NCBI GenBank assembly: GCA_019454045.1
Contig: SKCR01021096.1
Coordinates: forward strand, 1-64,000
Direction: 5' to 3'
DNA: 64,000 nucleotides
From: Zanthoxylum bungeanum
Lineage: Eukaryota > Streptophyta > Magnoliopsida > Sapindales > Rutaceae
Each line of letters opens with the position of its first letter. Position 1 is the stretch's first letter. A program made the position numbers and the translations under genes. Shown piece by piece: positions 35,501 to 48,340 of this stretch. Under the pieces are notes generated by a model that saw only the letters and a list, made by a program, of their open reading frames with translations, searched no databases and was not told the origin of the DNA.

Positions 35501-38352
35501 TGTGCAACTTGCCCAATGCAACTTTGACTCTATCTCCACTAGAACAGTCAAATCAATTCTCTAAGAATTATAAATTGCAATTTTAATACCTTTTAAATCT
35601 AAAGATAGATTTATTGACAAGTATATTAAATTAAGCACTAAAGTCATCATCACATAAATCTTCCAAAGATTTATGCTCTACTTATTTGCTTAATTTTGGG
35701 TTTAGGTATAATAAGTTATTTTATCAAATAAAGTAACCTATTATTTATTCCCAATATGAAAATTAAATCATTTAAAACATTTAATCCAAGGATTATATAT
35801 TTTAAATATTCAACTTTTCAATTCTTTCTTGATTTCAATAGTCCAACTATTTAATCAATTTAATAAGATACTATTCATTATAATGATTACAATAATCCAA
35901 TTATTTAATCAACTATAATTTTAATATTGATTACCATAATCCAAATATAAAATCAACTATTATTTTAATTCAATTATATTGATTACTATAATCCAATTAT
36001 AAAATCAACTATAATTTGAACAAGTTTGTATATAGTCCAATTATATATATTAAAACAACATAAAATATTAGTCCAACTAATACTTTTGATTAATATGACG
36101 AGTAAAATATAGATGAGCGCGTTTAGCGAGTATTCGAACGAATGTTGCAAATTCAATACTTGCCTCCCACTATTTTTCGTCGAGCCTCTAACCCTCTGTC
36201 GAGTACTCGGGAAACCGTGTTTCCTAGTGGGCTAGGATCCCGTTAAATGTCACACAATCTTGACTTTGGCCAACAAATTGTATGATAATTAACTAGGTAG
36301 ATCTCGAAGATCAATTGGATCCCATCCAACTCCTAGATCCAGTAGGTGGACATCCAAGTCCCAAACATATATCTAATATATGCCTATATATCGAATATAT
36401 ACCCTAACCTTTTTCCTCTGAATCAACTAGGCCTTGGCTTTGGCACAACAAACCTAGTGATCCCAGTCAAGCGCGGACCCATTGACATGGAAACTTCGTA
36501 ATCAATGTCAATTGACAAGAAGTGGTCTTGACTTTGGCCAACAAACCACAACTTGGACACGACACCGATATGGAACAAAGCCTCGTGATTAAAACACATC
36601 TTCGACGGACAAGGGCTTGACTTTGGCCAACAACCCCTGCCAATCTCGGATCTTGAGCAAGAATCACTCAATGGAAGGAAAATAAACGCTTGATATTTAA
36701 CGAGGGTTTTTCGCGTGCAAATTGGCTACCAATTTAATTATCTTTGTTAAGGTCTCATCATCATAATCCCTTAACATGCATTCTAAATACATAATAAAGA
36801 GTATGAAAATAAATAATAATGATATGCGGATGGATACTTAACACATTGATCCTAGATCAAATCTCTCCCTTTCTCACTCAAGCTAGGACTTGTATTACTT
36901 CTACCCGTTACACTACACTTCTAAAGAAACCTCATTTACATGGAGGGGAATAGGTGAGAAGAGAATACAAAGAGAATGAAGGTGATAAGGCTGGACACGC
37001 AGGTCCAATTTAATAAATCGAATTTATTACAACAATTTCTAAAATTGCCCCACCCGACTAATATCCATCCGATATACATTATTCATACAACACAACCACG
37101 TATTCACACATATAAGCATGCTATCAATCAATCTAATCAAATTAATTAATCTGATAATTAAGTGATCATCCAATGTTCAAACAACGATTTGATTTTGTTC
37201 GAGTCAAACTCGTTTTCGCGAATAAGTACTTAAAGTACGAATTCATGAATTAAATTAAACTTCATCATTAAATCTAATTTAACATGTATTTAATACTAAT
37301 TCACTATTCAATTCCAAATTAAATATTACACTTTTATTTAATAAACCTTTTACGATTTAAATTCCAAATTTAATCGTAACGCGTCTCAAAGACCGATTAA
37401 CGTCCAACGTCAATTCAATTAAGGTCCAATGGGCTTTTAATTGATTTCTTAAGGCGTGGACTTTTGGTCAACTCGGGTCAAACCGATAACCAAACTCCAA
37501 TCCGGGATTTACCCCATAAGCCCATAAATCAATCTTGGCCCATTAGGCCCAATTGAACTTTAAAGGTTCATTAAGTCGCATTTGGGCTTTATGGTTAAGG
37601 TTTTGGGCCCAATTGGATCCAATCCACTTGGCCTAAACCCAACTTGATAAAATCAAGCCCAATAAGCCCAATTACAACATTAAAGTCCAATTTCCAAAAT
37701 TAGGCCCAATTAATTAAATATACAAAATCCAATTTCATATTCAATTAAACTAAAGTGTATTACATGATTAATCAACTAAATCAATATTTCTAAAACACCA
37801 TATTAGTCCAATTAATCATGCTCATTATCATGATCATATGTCCAATACATAAATGAAAAAATCAAACCCATTACATGCTTTAATGCTCTCGGCCAAAGGA
37901 TGGATTTTGTGTCCGATTTGGTTTCAATCCAATCGAACCCACAATCGACATTAAATCAACATCCTAAATGATTTCATACACATCCAATGTCCTAAAATCA
38001 AAATACCAAGACATTCAAGGGCATAATCCAATTCGGCCAACATAAGGAATTTAGAGATTTTTATCCAATTCAAAATTAAATCCAATTCAATCTCAAATCA
38101 ACATCATCCTACATCATTATAACTCATCCAATGAATTAAAATGAAAAAAATCCAAGATTTCCAAATATCCATCACATTCGGCCAAGGTCAAATATTTGGG
38201 GAAAATAATTCCAAATCATTTTTCAACAAATTGGTCCAACCAAAATGAAATTAAACATGTTATAAGCATACTTAAACAATCAATTTATTCAAATCATGCT
38301 CAACAAACATTTACCCAAATTTTAAGCCCTACAATTTTCATGCTTGAACCTA
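32518..38352 (-). pseudogene. Copia-B decayed gag-pol interior
   Basis: Read on the minus strand, copia landmarks survive in broken frames. About 33830-33600 has SEMDSMY-like, WVFK-like and GNVQ-like RT residues. About 33590-33400 has PVAM...YEICQ...FKIAFL...PDDFV and PTNKVCRL, the RT segment that normally reads YEIWQMDVKTAFLNG. About 32620-32585 has NPLTKTFPQQF, the ADPLTKALP end of RNase H. Stops and frameshifts are dense, and no open frame exceeds about 85 codons. The part above about 35100 (expected gag, protease and integrase) shows nothing I can recognise with confidence. Confidence 0.65.
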
Positions 38353-38366
38353 GGCTCTTGATGCCA
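38353..38366 (-). other. Copia-B primer-binding site
   Basis: On the minus strand TGGCATCAAGAGCC lies one base inside the right LTR. It resembles the methionine-tRNA site TGGTATCAGAGCC with one substitution and one extra A. Whether it still primes is unknown. Confidence 0.6.
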
Positions 38367-38367
38367 T

Positions 38368-40479
38368 TGTTGGTTATTATCTAGGTCCCAAGATCAAACA
38401 AGCAATGAAAAACAATGTGTGAACACACCAACGGAGATAGCGGAATACTCACATCGATCAGTTGAGTCGATTTGAAGACGAATGAAGGCCAAATAGCCAC
38501 TGCCAAGGACGCCAAACTGCTGCAGTTCACTGCCTCCATTTTCAGAATTTTGAAATGACAAACGGAGCTCCAAGCCTCGTCTAACGGATCCCGGCTCATG
38601 GGCGAACCTCCCTACCACCTTCGCAAGACTCGTAAGTGTGCTAGCACTTGGATTTCCACCAGGAAAATCCACTCTTGCTTCCCTATATGTCACGCCATTT
38701 CTGGTTCAAAACCAGTGAAGAAAAATGGCTGTTTTGGCGTGAGGAGAAGAGAGAAAATTGAGAGAGAAGAAGTTGTGTTGTGTATTGGTGAAAAGAATTT
38801 CCAAAAAGCTTTATATATTTTTTCATAAAATATATATTAAAACATTTACCAAATGATTAATTAAAATCAAAAGTAAATATTTCCCTCCAAACACTATTTC
38901 AACAACTCACATCACTATACAAATGTCACTTTAATAAAGTGATTTGATGTGTGTCTTTCACTCAATCCATCAATCAAATCAATCAATCAATCAATCACTC
39001 AAAGTGACTTTTGATTTGACGCTTGATGTGACGATTGATTTGACGCTTGATGTGACTTGCGTCGCCGCACTTGAATTCGAAATACGAATGCGCTCGCAAT
39101 CACACTCGGGCTCGGGTTCGTTAATTCCAAATTAACGATTTTTCCGTCCCGTCGTAATTTAATGATTACGCCTAGCGAATTCACTATTCACGTCGCTAAC
39201 GAATTAATTCTAAATTAATTCGTTCGCCTGAATTAAAATCTAATTTTAATTCCGCGTCGAAATCTAATTTCATTTAATATATCGAATATATTAATTTACC
39301 GATTAATTCCAAATTAATCATTATCTCTCTCTAGACGATATTTTATCCTAGATAAAATATCTCCGTAATTAATCCTAGATTAATTTTCTCTTTCTTCTAT
39401 ATAATCCCAGATTATTCAAGAGTGCGAGTTATGCGTCATCGGTGGATTATCGGGAAGCGACCCATGAGATCCCCGGATATGTTGGTAGTAAATACGGTCG
39501 TCGGAGTATCCGAATCACGTATGTACCAAGTAATACGTTCTACCGATTTACGAGACAAGGTCGACTCCTAGCAAAGCACGATGTCTACCAAATTCTCCGG
39601 TCATATTCATCTAAGAATATTAAGATCTATATCAAGCGTAGTATACCAATTGTATTGTGCATATCGACCCAGTATCGGATAGTCACGTGCTAGGGCTGGG
39701 GCTGGATAGTGTCTGTCTGCCCCGTCCGAAACACATATCGGATGTCTGGTAACATAGTCTCTATAATCGGATATTCATGACCTGGTCACAATATCCCGAT
39801 TGGATGCGCATCACTCAAGAGCACTAGTACCGTATCCTGCGTGACATCATCTCCACTATGACTGAAGTGATACTTCCGTCTCGACATCACACCCAATACA
39901 CTACGACTCTCTGATAAACCCAGAAGTGGTGTACGCAGAACCGGTTAAAGCCCTGTACCACCAAGACCAAAGTCTATCGATTATCGTAAGTATTAGCGAT
40001 GTAAGTCTCAGGTTAAGACTATACACACCTACCTTGATTTCGGCCTCCTATAGACACATAGTCATAATACCAATGGGATTCCGACGGGTCTATCCAGAGC
40101 GAAGCTGTTTCCCGTACCATCGGTGAAACACGACCTCCTATCGCACTTGCATAAGTATCCGATACTTATATATATGAGAACTATGCCGTTGTGCCCTCAC
40201 AACGCACACAAATGCAATACTAGCCTATTCTGCATTATCGATGTCCAGTCTCGATAATACTCCGGCTAGGGATATTTAATGATTAATCCCTCGGGGATTG
40301 ATACTGTCTCATATCATTCTCAATCCAGGAATTAATCATAGGGACCTCTCTTCATTTATATATCTTTGGTGATCTAATCACAAATGACGAGAGTGCAATT
40401 TCCTTGTCACATAGTTAATTTGCTACAACAACACAATGATCTGTGCAAATAGTGACGCTATGGGTCATTTTGTCCAACA
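38368..40479 (-). repeat. Copia-B 5' LTR (right copy)
   Basis: 2112 bp, about 99 percent like the left copy by eye. On the minus strand it is the promoter-bearing LTR. I could not pick a convincing TATA box. Confidence 0.9.
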
Positions 40480-42124
40480 AGTAACCCCCGAGGGAGAGAC
40501 TTTGCCTTTGGCCAAGAGGTTGACATTTAGAGTGACTAATAACATGGCCGAGTATGAAGCATGTGCTTTTGGTTTGACAGCATTGATAGCCTTGAAGGCC
40601 GGGAGTGTAGAAGTCTACGGAGATTCTATGTTGGTAGTCCAGCAGATGCGAGGAGAATGAGAATTGAAAGAAGAACGGTTGAAGCCTTATCTCTTTCACC
40701 TCAGAAAGTTGGCACAGGTTATCCCCGAGTGTAAGTTTCAGCACTTACCGAGAGAAGAGAATCAGATGGCAGATGCATTGGCTACACTTGCAGCGACTTG
40801 GGAAAATCCAGAAAAGTTAGTGATGAGACCGTTGATACTGAAAACAGCAAGCAAACCTGTTTATGAGATAGAAAGAATTCTGGAAGTTGAGGTCGACGGC
40901 GGTAAACCTTGGTATTATGACATTCAGAGGTATCTGGAACATGGTGAACTCCCGGAAGGGGCAGGCAGAAAAGACAGAATAACCATTCAGAAGTTAGCTT
41001 CCCAGTATGTGATTTTGAAAGGGGAACTGTACAAGAGGCAAGCAAACGGTATTCAGTTGAAGTGTTTGAGAAAGGAAGAAGCTCAGCATGTAATGGGAGA
41101 AATACACGCCGGGGTATGTGGTCCGCACATGAACGGGTTGAATCTGTCCCGAAAGATAGTGAGACAAGGTTTTTATTAGTCAACCATGGAAACAGACTGC
41201 GCAAAGATGGTAAAGCACTGTCATGACTGTCAAACACACGGTAATTTGAATCACTTACCGCACACAGAGTTGCACGGGTTGTCAGAGCCGTGGCCTTTCT
41301 CAGCATGGGGAATTGATATGATCGGAGAAATTCGGCCGAATGCATCGAATGGGCATCGCTTCATAGTAGTGGCCGTAGATTACTTCTCGAAGTGGGTGGA
41401 AGCCGAATCATTCCGCAATGTTACATCAAAACAGATGGCAAAGTTTATAGCTCAGAACCTCATTTGTCGGTATGGTATGCCGCATCATGTAGTGACAGAC
41501 AACAAAGTTCAGTTTCAAGGAGAGACAAAGGCAATGTTGCAGAGGTACGATATAGGCCACCACAAGTCATCACCGTACAGGCCGCAGGCAAATGGGGTAG
41601 TTGAGGCAGCCAACAAGACCATAAAGACGATTTTAGCCAAGATGACAGAGAACTGCAGGGATTGGGCCGAGAAACTACCATTTGCTCTGTGGGGGTACAG
41701 AACATCAGTAAGGACAGCAACAGGGGCCACACCTTACTCTTTGGTCTATGGAATGGAAGCAGTGTTACCAGTAGCAGAGGCAGAATTACCGGAACAGGAA
41801 TGGGTCGCACAGAGGTTTGATCAGTTAGCACTATTGGATGAGAAGAGAACTAAGTCTTTGTATCACATACAGTTGTATCAGAAGAGACTAGCCCGCGCAT
41901 TCAACAAGAAAGTACGTCCCACCAAGATCAGAAAAGGTGATTTGGTACTTAAGCAGTCGAGGTCGTCGATGACAGATCCGAGAGGAAAATTCAGACCAAA
42001 CTGGGAAGGACCTTACATAGTGCAGAAGGTAATGGGAAATGGAGCAGTGAAGTTATTAGACTTGGAGGGGAACGAGTTCACCGAGCCGATCAACGTAGAC
42101 AGATTGAAGCAATACTTTGCCTGA
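40480..42124 (+). pseudogene. Gypsy-1 second RNase H and integrase
   Basis: Continues the RNase H cut at 30417: TPEGETLPLAKRLTFRVTNNMAEYEACAFG and YGDSMLVVQQMRGE hold the conserved E and D. A TGA at 40658 stands where tryptophan is expected, and a TAG at 41177 likewise (GFY-stop-ST). The integrase follows: zinc-binding HCHDCQTHGN, catalytic core with WGIDMIGEIRPNASNGHRF, DNKVQFQ and the glutamate region NGVVEAANKTIKTIL, then the C-terminal DNA-binding part to the stop at 42122-42124 (LKQYFA). The DNKVQF motif differs from the usual DNG-(T/S)-QF. Confidence 0.88.
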
Positions 42125-42931
42125 GGGAGAGAAGATCGAGCAGTCACCACGGGAATTAGTAGAAGACCTAACCCAACGGAATAAGAAAATCATTCATGCA
42201 TACACGTAACATTGCATTCTCTTCGTGTTTGTTTCTGTTTTGTGTTCGCAGGTTCGAAGAAAGGAGAAAGCGGCAGAAATGAGCCAAGCAGCTTCAGCAC
42301 AATTTCAGTTTTTGGGATGAGTCCCAAGGGGCGAGGCCCATATCAGCTTGGGGGCGAGGCCCATATCATGTCGGCTCGGGGGCGAGGCCCATATCAGCTT
42401 GAGGGCGAGGCCCCCGTTGTCAGTTGTAGTTCCGGGATGCGTCCCAGGGTCGAGGCGCCCACTACATCATCAGTTTGAGGGCGAGGTCCCTATTGTCAGC
42501 GGTGTTGGGTCGAGGTGCCCCCGTTGTCGTTTGTAGTTCCGGGATGTATCCCAGGGTCGAGGTGCCCACTACATCATCAGTTTGAGGGCGAGGTCCCTAT
42601 TGTCAGGGGTGTTGGGTCGAGGTGCCCAGGGTCGAGGTGCCCCCGTTGTCGGTTGTAGTTCCAGGATGCGTCCCAGGGTCGTGGTGCCCACTACATAATC
42701 AGTTTGAGGGCGAGGTCTCTATTGTCAGCGGTGTTGGGTCGAGGTGCCCAGGGTCGAGGTGCCCCCGTTGTCAGTTGCAATTAGTGGGATGCGTCCCAGG
42801 ACCGAGGTCCACTGCAGCACCAACTCAGATCGAGGCAGCAGACGAGCCAGGTAAGTGAAAATGCATTGCATAACTTTGATAGGATTTTTCAAAGTCACAC
42901 ACTGCACAAGTCCCATCAAAGTGGAGGCGAC
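42125..42931 (+). repeat. Gypsy-1 3' UTR minisatellite array
   Basis: From about 42313 to 42800 the sequence is built of GGCGAGGCCCATATCAGCTT units (about 22-35 bases), then three longer units of about 105-120 bases made of GGGATGCGTCCCAGGGTCGAGG, CCACTACATCATCAGTTTGAGG and TTGTCAGCGGTGTTGGGTCG. Open frames across the array are an effect of the repeats. A short unique part and a purine-rich GTGGAGGCGAC precede the 3' LTR. Confidence 0.85.
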
Positions 42932-45900
42932 TGTAGGCATTGCATTTTCGCATGTGAAACCCGATGATGAGTTTCAGTTGGAGGCACTACCTTTTTAGCT
43001 AAGGATATTGCGGGAAACGGAGATCGGAAGGGGAAATTCAGAATAAGTACGTCATCAGATTCATTTCGCAAGTTCACTGTCTTCGTTAGTGCTGCGTTCG
43101 TTACTTCGTTCGAACGTCAAGCAGATTGCGGACGTTCGTGTAGCGTTCAAATGGGCGTTCGAACGGAGTCGGTATTTCTGGTTTTGCTGCTAGCCTCGCA
43201 CCCCAGCCCAATTAGCCCCCCATAGCCCATAAAACACATCCCAATTAATAAAACACATTTAAAACAGATGGGAAATTGAATTAAATATTAAATTAAATAT
43301 TAAGGTAAATATTAATAATGTATTTGAATTAAATAAAATATTTAAACCATTTACCAATTAAATAAAACATAATATAATCATACCTAATTAAGACAAATCA
43401 CATACTAAATTAAAAAGATGTCATGCCTAATTAAAATCAATCATAACAAATTAAATATTTTGCATTCCTAATCTAGCCAAATTTTGTCCCCCATCAAATC
43501 CCTTCATTGTGAGACAAGGTGAAGCCCTAGCCTTTCTCTATATAAACAACCCCTAACCAAGACATGCATCCTCTAGCTCATACATATAACTCACAAAAAA
43601 ATCACAACACAAAGAGCCTTAGCCACTCACGGCAATAGCAACAAGAAGAACATAAACAATTCCCTTCATCTCCTCCACTCCATAACCGAAAACAGCACCC
43701 CCCTAAACTTCTACCCATCACCGAAAATCTCCCCCATACAGCAGCCCTCCATCACCGAAAATATACCTCCAAACAGCAGCCCAAACACACCCCAAACAGC
43801 CCTTGAAACACGCCTGGACAGCAGCCCAAACCACTCCCAAAACAGTCCATAAAATCCCTTAAAACAGTAACATAAACTGCACTTATAACCCTTGAAATAA
43901 CCACACAAAACTACACTAAAAACCACGAAAAAACACTCGAAACAGTTCGTTGAAATGTTAAGACAGTGACCTGAATAGTGAGCAGAAAATACAGAAGAAA
44001 CAGCAGCAAAACGGAGACCAGACAACGAGTAAAGCAGCAAAACAGTGAGCTAAGACGCTGAACCAGTGAACCGGAAGAATAAGGAGCTTTTACCCCTTCC
44101 GATCTCCGCGAAACGCAAGTCCGAAGACGACTTAAAAGGTTATACCTGAGGGTACTTTCCACACTCATCTTTATTTGATTTTGTTATTTATTTGGACTGT
44201 ATTTTAATTATTTGTTGAATCTTGTGTGTGTATGATGCGTGTTGTGGGTATTGGATGAAAGAAAGAGTGTCGTCTCTTGGGATATATAGGATGGATAACC
44301 AGACGTAAATTCCGTAGCCGAATCCGAATGGAAGGTAGTGCGGTCTGTATTTGGGATACAACTCCACGTACCGCTTGAGTAAACGACACCTTCTTTTGTT
44401 TCATGTTGCTTTGATTTATTTATTTATTTTTCGTCACTTGAATTCTGCATGTTGCTTATTTATGTATGATTCAATCGAGCGCATGGGCTTAGTAAGTGGA
44501 ATGAAAGATCCCCTATGGGGAGGGGTTAAAGCCCTTTACCACGATGCTTCGCCGCGCTGGTTGATGTGTGTTCAGTTGAATGTAAGATACGTTCAATCGG
44601 GCATACTACGTTTGATATTATTTCTTTTAATTCTTTGTATGCATGATTCAATCGAGCACATGGGCTTAGTAAGTGCAATGAAAGATCCCCTATGGGGAGG
44701 GGTTAAAGCCCTTTACCACGATGTTTTTCCGTGCCGGTTGATGTGTGTTCGACTGAATACAAGATACGGTCAATCGGGCATACTAAGTCTGATATTATTG
44801 TTTTTTTAATTCTTTATTTGCATGATTCCATCGAGCGCATGAGCTTAGTAAGTGCAATATAAGATCCCCTATGGGGAGGGGTTAAAGCCCTTTACCATGA
44901 TGCTTTGCCGCGCCGGTTGATGTATGTTCAGTTGAATGTAAGATACGTTTGATCGGACATACTGAGCTTGACATTGTTGTCTTTATTCTTTGTATTGCAT
45001 GCATCAGGTCTGGTTCCGTTCGAATGCGTTTCCGAACGCTACACGAACGCAAACCTTCTGTTTACCGTTCGAACGTGTTCTCGAATGCTACGTGAACGCA
45101 CACGCACTTCCTTAGTCTCATCATGCATCAGGTCTGGTTCCGTTCGAACGCGTTCTCGAACGCTATACGAACGCGAACCTTCTGTTTACCGTTCGAACGC
45201 ATTCTCGAACGCTACGCGAACGCACACGCACTTCCTTAGTCTTATCATGCATCAGGTCTGGTTCTGTTCGAACGCGTTCTCGAACGCTATACGAACGCGA
45301 ACCTTCTGTTTACCGTTCGAATGCGTTTTCAAACGCTACGCGAACACGCACCCACTGAACTTAGTCCTTTTCATCAGATTTCATACATAGTTTTCCTAGT
45401 AGCTATCCCCACATGTATGAATACAATGTGTTTAATGTATTACAATTCATATGCCTATGTCATGATAACATTTGAGTATTATTTCTTGTGGTATATCGGA
45501 TGGAAACCCAGACATAAATTCCGTAGCCGATTCCGAATGGACGGTAGTACGGTCTGTACTTGGGATACAATTCCACGTACCACTTGAGAAGGTGCTCACA
45601 TGTGTGCTCGTGTGGTTAGTATGTGTGCTTGTGTTTTCTTGAATATAATATGCCAGTGAAGTTGTATGTTTGTCGCTCATTTGATTTACTTTCAAGCATG
45701 CAATCTTAGATGTGAAATATATGTAAACTTAGGTGTAATTTTTATTTTGTACATGTGAATTTAGAAGCATGATACTCTTGGAAATAAGTGATACTTAAGC
45801 CTGATTAAATTATTACATAAATCCTTTCATTACAAGTGGCATAAGTAAGGGACCATTCCGAACCCAACAGTTTGAGGTCTTCCCTTGCGAGGGGTGAGTG

Positions 45901-46040
45901 CGGCCTTAAATCTCATTTTCCCGGTTCATACCGGGTGGTGACTCCATTACTCTCCGGTTTAGTCCCCCGTGGCTACTCCGTACTCCCGACCGGGCCGCGA
46001 GCCCGGGACAGCATGCGTCGTCCAGTTTCTGTGTCCCACA
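42932..46040 (+). repeat. Gypsy-1 3' LTR
   Basis: 3109 bp, matching 21938-25049 including the 180-base and 124-base arrays and both 110-base blocks. It ends GTCCCACA and is followed by the ATTAT duplication and the rest of the Gypsy-2 LTR. Confidence 0.92.
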
Positions 46041-46165
46041 ATTATCTACCTTCTGCTAAGTTTGCTTTTGGTTTCCCCCATAACCAAACAAATTCACTAT
46101 TGAGGGAGGATTACCTCGGGAGTGATATTCCCATATTGCCCTGAGACCAAAATCCACCGTCAACA
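46041..46165 (+). repeat. Gypsy-2 5' LTR, second part
   Basis: Begins with the duplicated ATTAT and continues CTACCTTCTGCTAAG to the LTR end CGTCAACA. It matches 57465-57589 of the 3' LTR. Confidence 0.92.
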
Positions 46166-46167
46166 GT

Positions 46168-46185
46168 TGGCGTCGTCTGTGGGGA
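46168..46185 (+). other. Gypsy-2 primer-binding site
   Basis: TGGCGTCGTCTGTGGGGA begins two bases after the LTR end. The TGGCG start and position are those of a tRNA primer site, and a TGGCGCCGTCTGTGGG-type site is common in plant gypsy elements. Confidence 0.72.
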
Positions 46186-46216
46186 CCTTTCAAAAAGCAA
46201 CTCACGTAGTAAGACA

Positions 46217-47860
46217 ATGGCAGAGGGTGGAAATCATCAATCTTCAGAGAGTCCGGCAACAGACTGGATGAAAAAGATGGAAGAAAACATGAAATCCATG
46301 ATAGATCAGCTGGAGAGAATGGAAGGAACGAACAACGAGAGACCTGAAGGCGGAACCAGTCGAAGAAGAGGTGAGAAAGTAGAAGGGAAAAAGGTGGTAG
46401 ATACCAGCGAGGATGATGGGCCCAGGAGGAGGGGCCCCTACGGGATAAAATCCGTGGTTGTAGAAAAAGATTCACAAATAGAGGACACATGGGAAGAAGA
46501 GGAAAGAGGACGAAGAGGACAATCACCTGATCCCTCCTATGATAGCCTCCACGACTCCCAAAGAGAAGACAGGGAATATAGCAAGGATGTGCGAGAAATT
46601 TCAAACCATGAGGAACACCGCACCCGGGGCATAGGACGCACAGAGAGGCACAGAAGACGACATGGCGGCACGACCAGTGAGATAAAGTCTTGGTTAAAAA
46701 AGGAGATGACCAAGTGGGGGGTAGGCCTCAAGGCTGACGCAAGTGATGCCCGGGACGGTGAGGAGGAATCTCCCATCGCGGAAAAAATTAGGTCGGCAAA
46801 ATTCCCAAAGCGATTCAACATGCCGACCATGGCACCTTACAAAGGCCATTCTGACCCGAAATCGCACATCGAAAGCTTTGTCTTGTTAATGGAAGTCCAG
46901 GGAGTAGTAGGAGATGCCATCTGCAAAGTGTTCCCCCTAACTTTAGGTGGACCCTCCATCCTATGGTACAGAAGCCTGGCCCCGGGAAGCATTAGAAGCT
47001 TCACACAGCTTAAGAAGTCGTTCATTCGACACTTTAAAAGGGGCCTGCATCCCCAAAAAAACGATTGGAGAATTGAGACTTATGAAGCAAGGAGATGACG
47101 AGCCCCTGAAAAATTTTATTGAAAGATACCACAACATGGTACTGGAAGTCGGGGGATATGAGTCCCTAGAAGCCCTAGAGAGCTTAAAGGGAGCCCTAAA
47201 GGTCGGGAGATTATGGACCCATCTAAGAATCCAGGACACGCCGGATTATGAAACCGCTCTAGAGGTAGCCCGGAAGTTCGTCTTGGTAGAAAGCGAAGAA
47301 AAGATCTCCCGAAGGGGGACGGCCATTCGAGAAAGAACAGCAAGAACAGAGACCCCCCGACGACCGGACAGGGAATTCAAAAATTCAATCTGAATCCCAA
47401 AGAATTCAAACCGATACCTCGAAGAGATCAGGAAAGAGGGGTCGCGACCCAGGTGAATCATGTAGTCCGAGAAGAAACCTATGATCCCCTGAGCAAGCCA
47501 CCAGGGCAAATCATCATGGAGATACAGGAAAATGGCCTCTTGATAGAACCCGACCTCAGGAGGTTCCCCCCAGATAAAAGGAACCAGAAGTCTTACTGCA
47601 TACATCATAACCTAAGGGGGCACACAACGGACGAATGCAAAGTTCTGCGGGAACAGATGGAGGACCTAGCCCGAAATGGGTATCTAAATAATTATATCGA
47701 CCATGAAACCATGGCGGCTAGACAGAGGGCACGAAGACGACAAGTGAACATCATCGCAGGGAGAAGTACACTGGCCGGGGACTCTAACCGATCAAGAAAG
47801 AACTATAGCCGAGCTCAAGGGGCAGAGGTTCTAGGAACAGAAAGACCCCCGACACTATAA
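46217..47860 (+). pseudogene. Gypsy-2 gag (two frameshifts)
   Basis: ATG at 46217 (MAEGGNHQSSESPATDWMKK) opens a charged, arginine- and glutamate-rich N-terminal part. The gag domain starts near 46790 (FPKRFNMPTMAPYKGHSDPKS) and runs through ILWYRSLAPGSIRSFTQLK. The frame shifts once near 47040-47090 (the overlapping frame carries LMKQGDDEPLKNFIERYH) and again near 47380. The zinc knuckle YCIHHNLRGHTTDEC lies at about 47599-47643. The family uses this protein to package its RNA. The ORF 47453-47860 ends in a linker before the protease. Confidence 0.85.
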
Positions 47861-47872
47861 GGGGGTTGGTCG

Positions 47873-48340
47873 GTGCCCATAATGTTCACCGAAGAGGATG
47901 CACGAGGGGTGAGTTTTCCCCATGATGATGCGTTGATAATCAAAGCTACAATCAGCGGCGCAGAGGTGGATAGAATCCTGGTAGACCCCGGAAGCGCGGT
48001 AGACATAATATCCAAAGAAGCCTTAGAAAGCCTGGGAGTAGAATACGTAACCCTAACTAATGACGGCACCCCCTATATGGTTTTGGAGGCTCAACGGTCA
48101 TCCCGATGGGAAGAATACAACTGGCAACAACCATCGGAACTCACCCCAGAACCCGGACAGTCATGGTAAACTTCACCGTTGTGGACTGCCTGAGCAGTTA
48201 CCAAGTCATTGTCGGTCGGCCTTTTATGACGAAAACAAAGGCTGCGATGTCTTGTTTCTACTTGAAACTGAAATTTCCTACCCGGGAAGGGATCAGAATC
48301 ATATGCGGAAGTCAGAGAATAGCCCGTAGGTGTTTCGCCA
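47873..48340 (+). pseudogene. Gypsy-2 protease (frameshifted)
   Basis: The retroviral-type aspartic protease is seen as DRILVDPGSAVDIISKEAL (about 47970-48026; active-site D-P-G-S, where D-(S/T/N)-G is usual), then in a second frame MVNFTVVDCLSSYQVIVGRPF (about 48163-48225), the C-terminal strand with the glycine-arginine pair. A one-base shift near 48080 separates the halves. Confidence 0.78.

Larger units (their letters stand above)
30418..40479 (-). mobile_element. Copia-B, long-LTR copia with decayed interior
   Basis: The left LTR (30418-32517) and right LTR (38368-40479) differ by about two dozen substitutions and a few short indels. On the minus strand the order is right LTR, PBS, degraded gag-pol, purine tract GTGCCAAGTGGGAGA, left LTR; ends are TGTTGG...CCAACA. 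It splits the second RNase H of Gypsy-1. At the outer junctions only AGT is repeated, and with one AGT the Gypsy-1 frame rejoins (GIVIV to TPEGE). Pol motifs are present only in decayed form, so it must have moved with enzymes from elsewhere or lost pol by replacement. Confidence 0.88.
21938..46040 (+). mobile_element. Gypsy-1, Tat-type element with 3.1-kb LTRs
   Basis: A Ty3/gypsy element inserted in the 5' LTR of Gypsy-2. Its LTRs run TGTAGGCATT to GTCCCACA, and the 5-base target duplication ATTAT is exact (21933-21937 and 46041-46045). The intact target sequence can be read in the 3' LTR of Gypsy-2 at about 57464. Without the nested Copia-B the element is about 14 kb. It encodes gag, protease, RT, RNase H, a second RNase H and integrase in sense. 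It has a repeat array before the 3' LTR and no antisense gene. Pol is broken by frameshifts, a deletion and stops. Confidence 0.92.

Noticed and set aside
42212..42858. Overlapping open frames of 60-90 codons with GARPIS- and EVPIVS-like repeats
   Set aside because: They are a by-product of the GC-rich minisatellite; the protein repeats follow the DNA unit in all frames.
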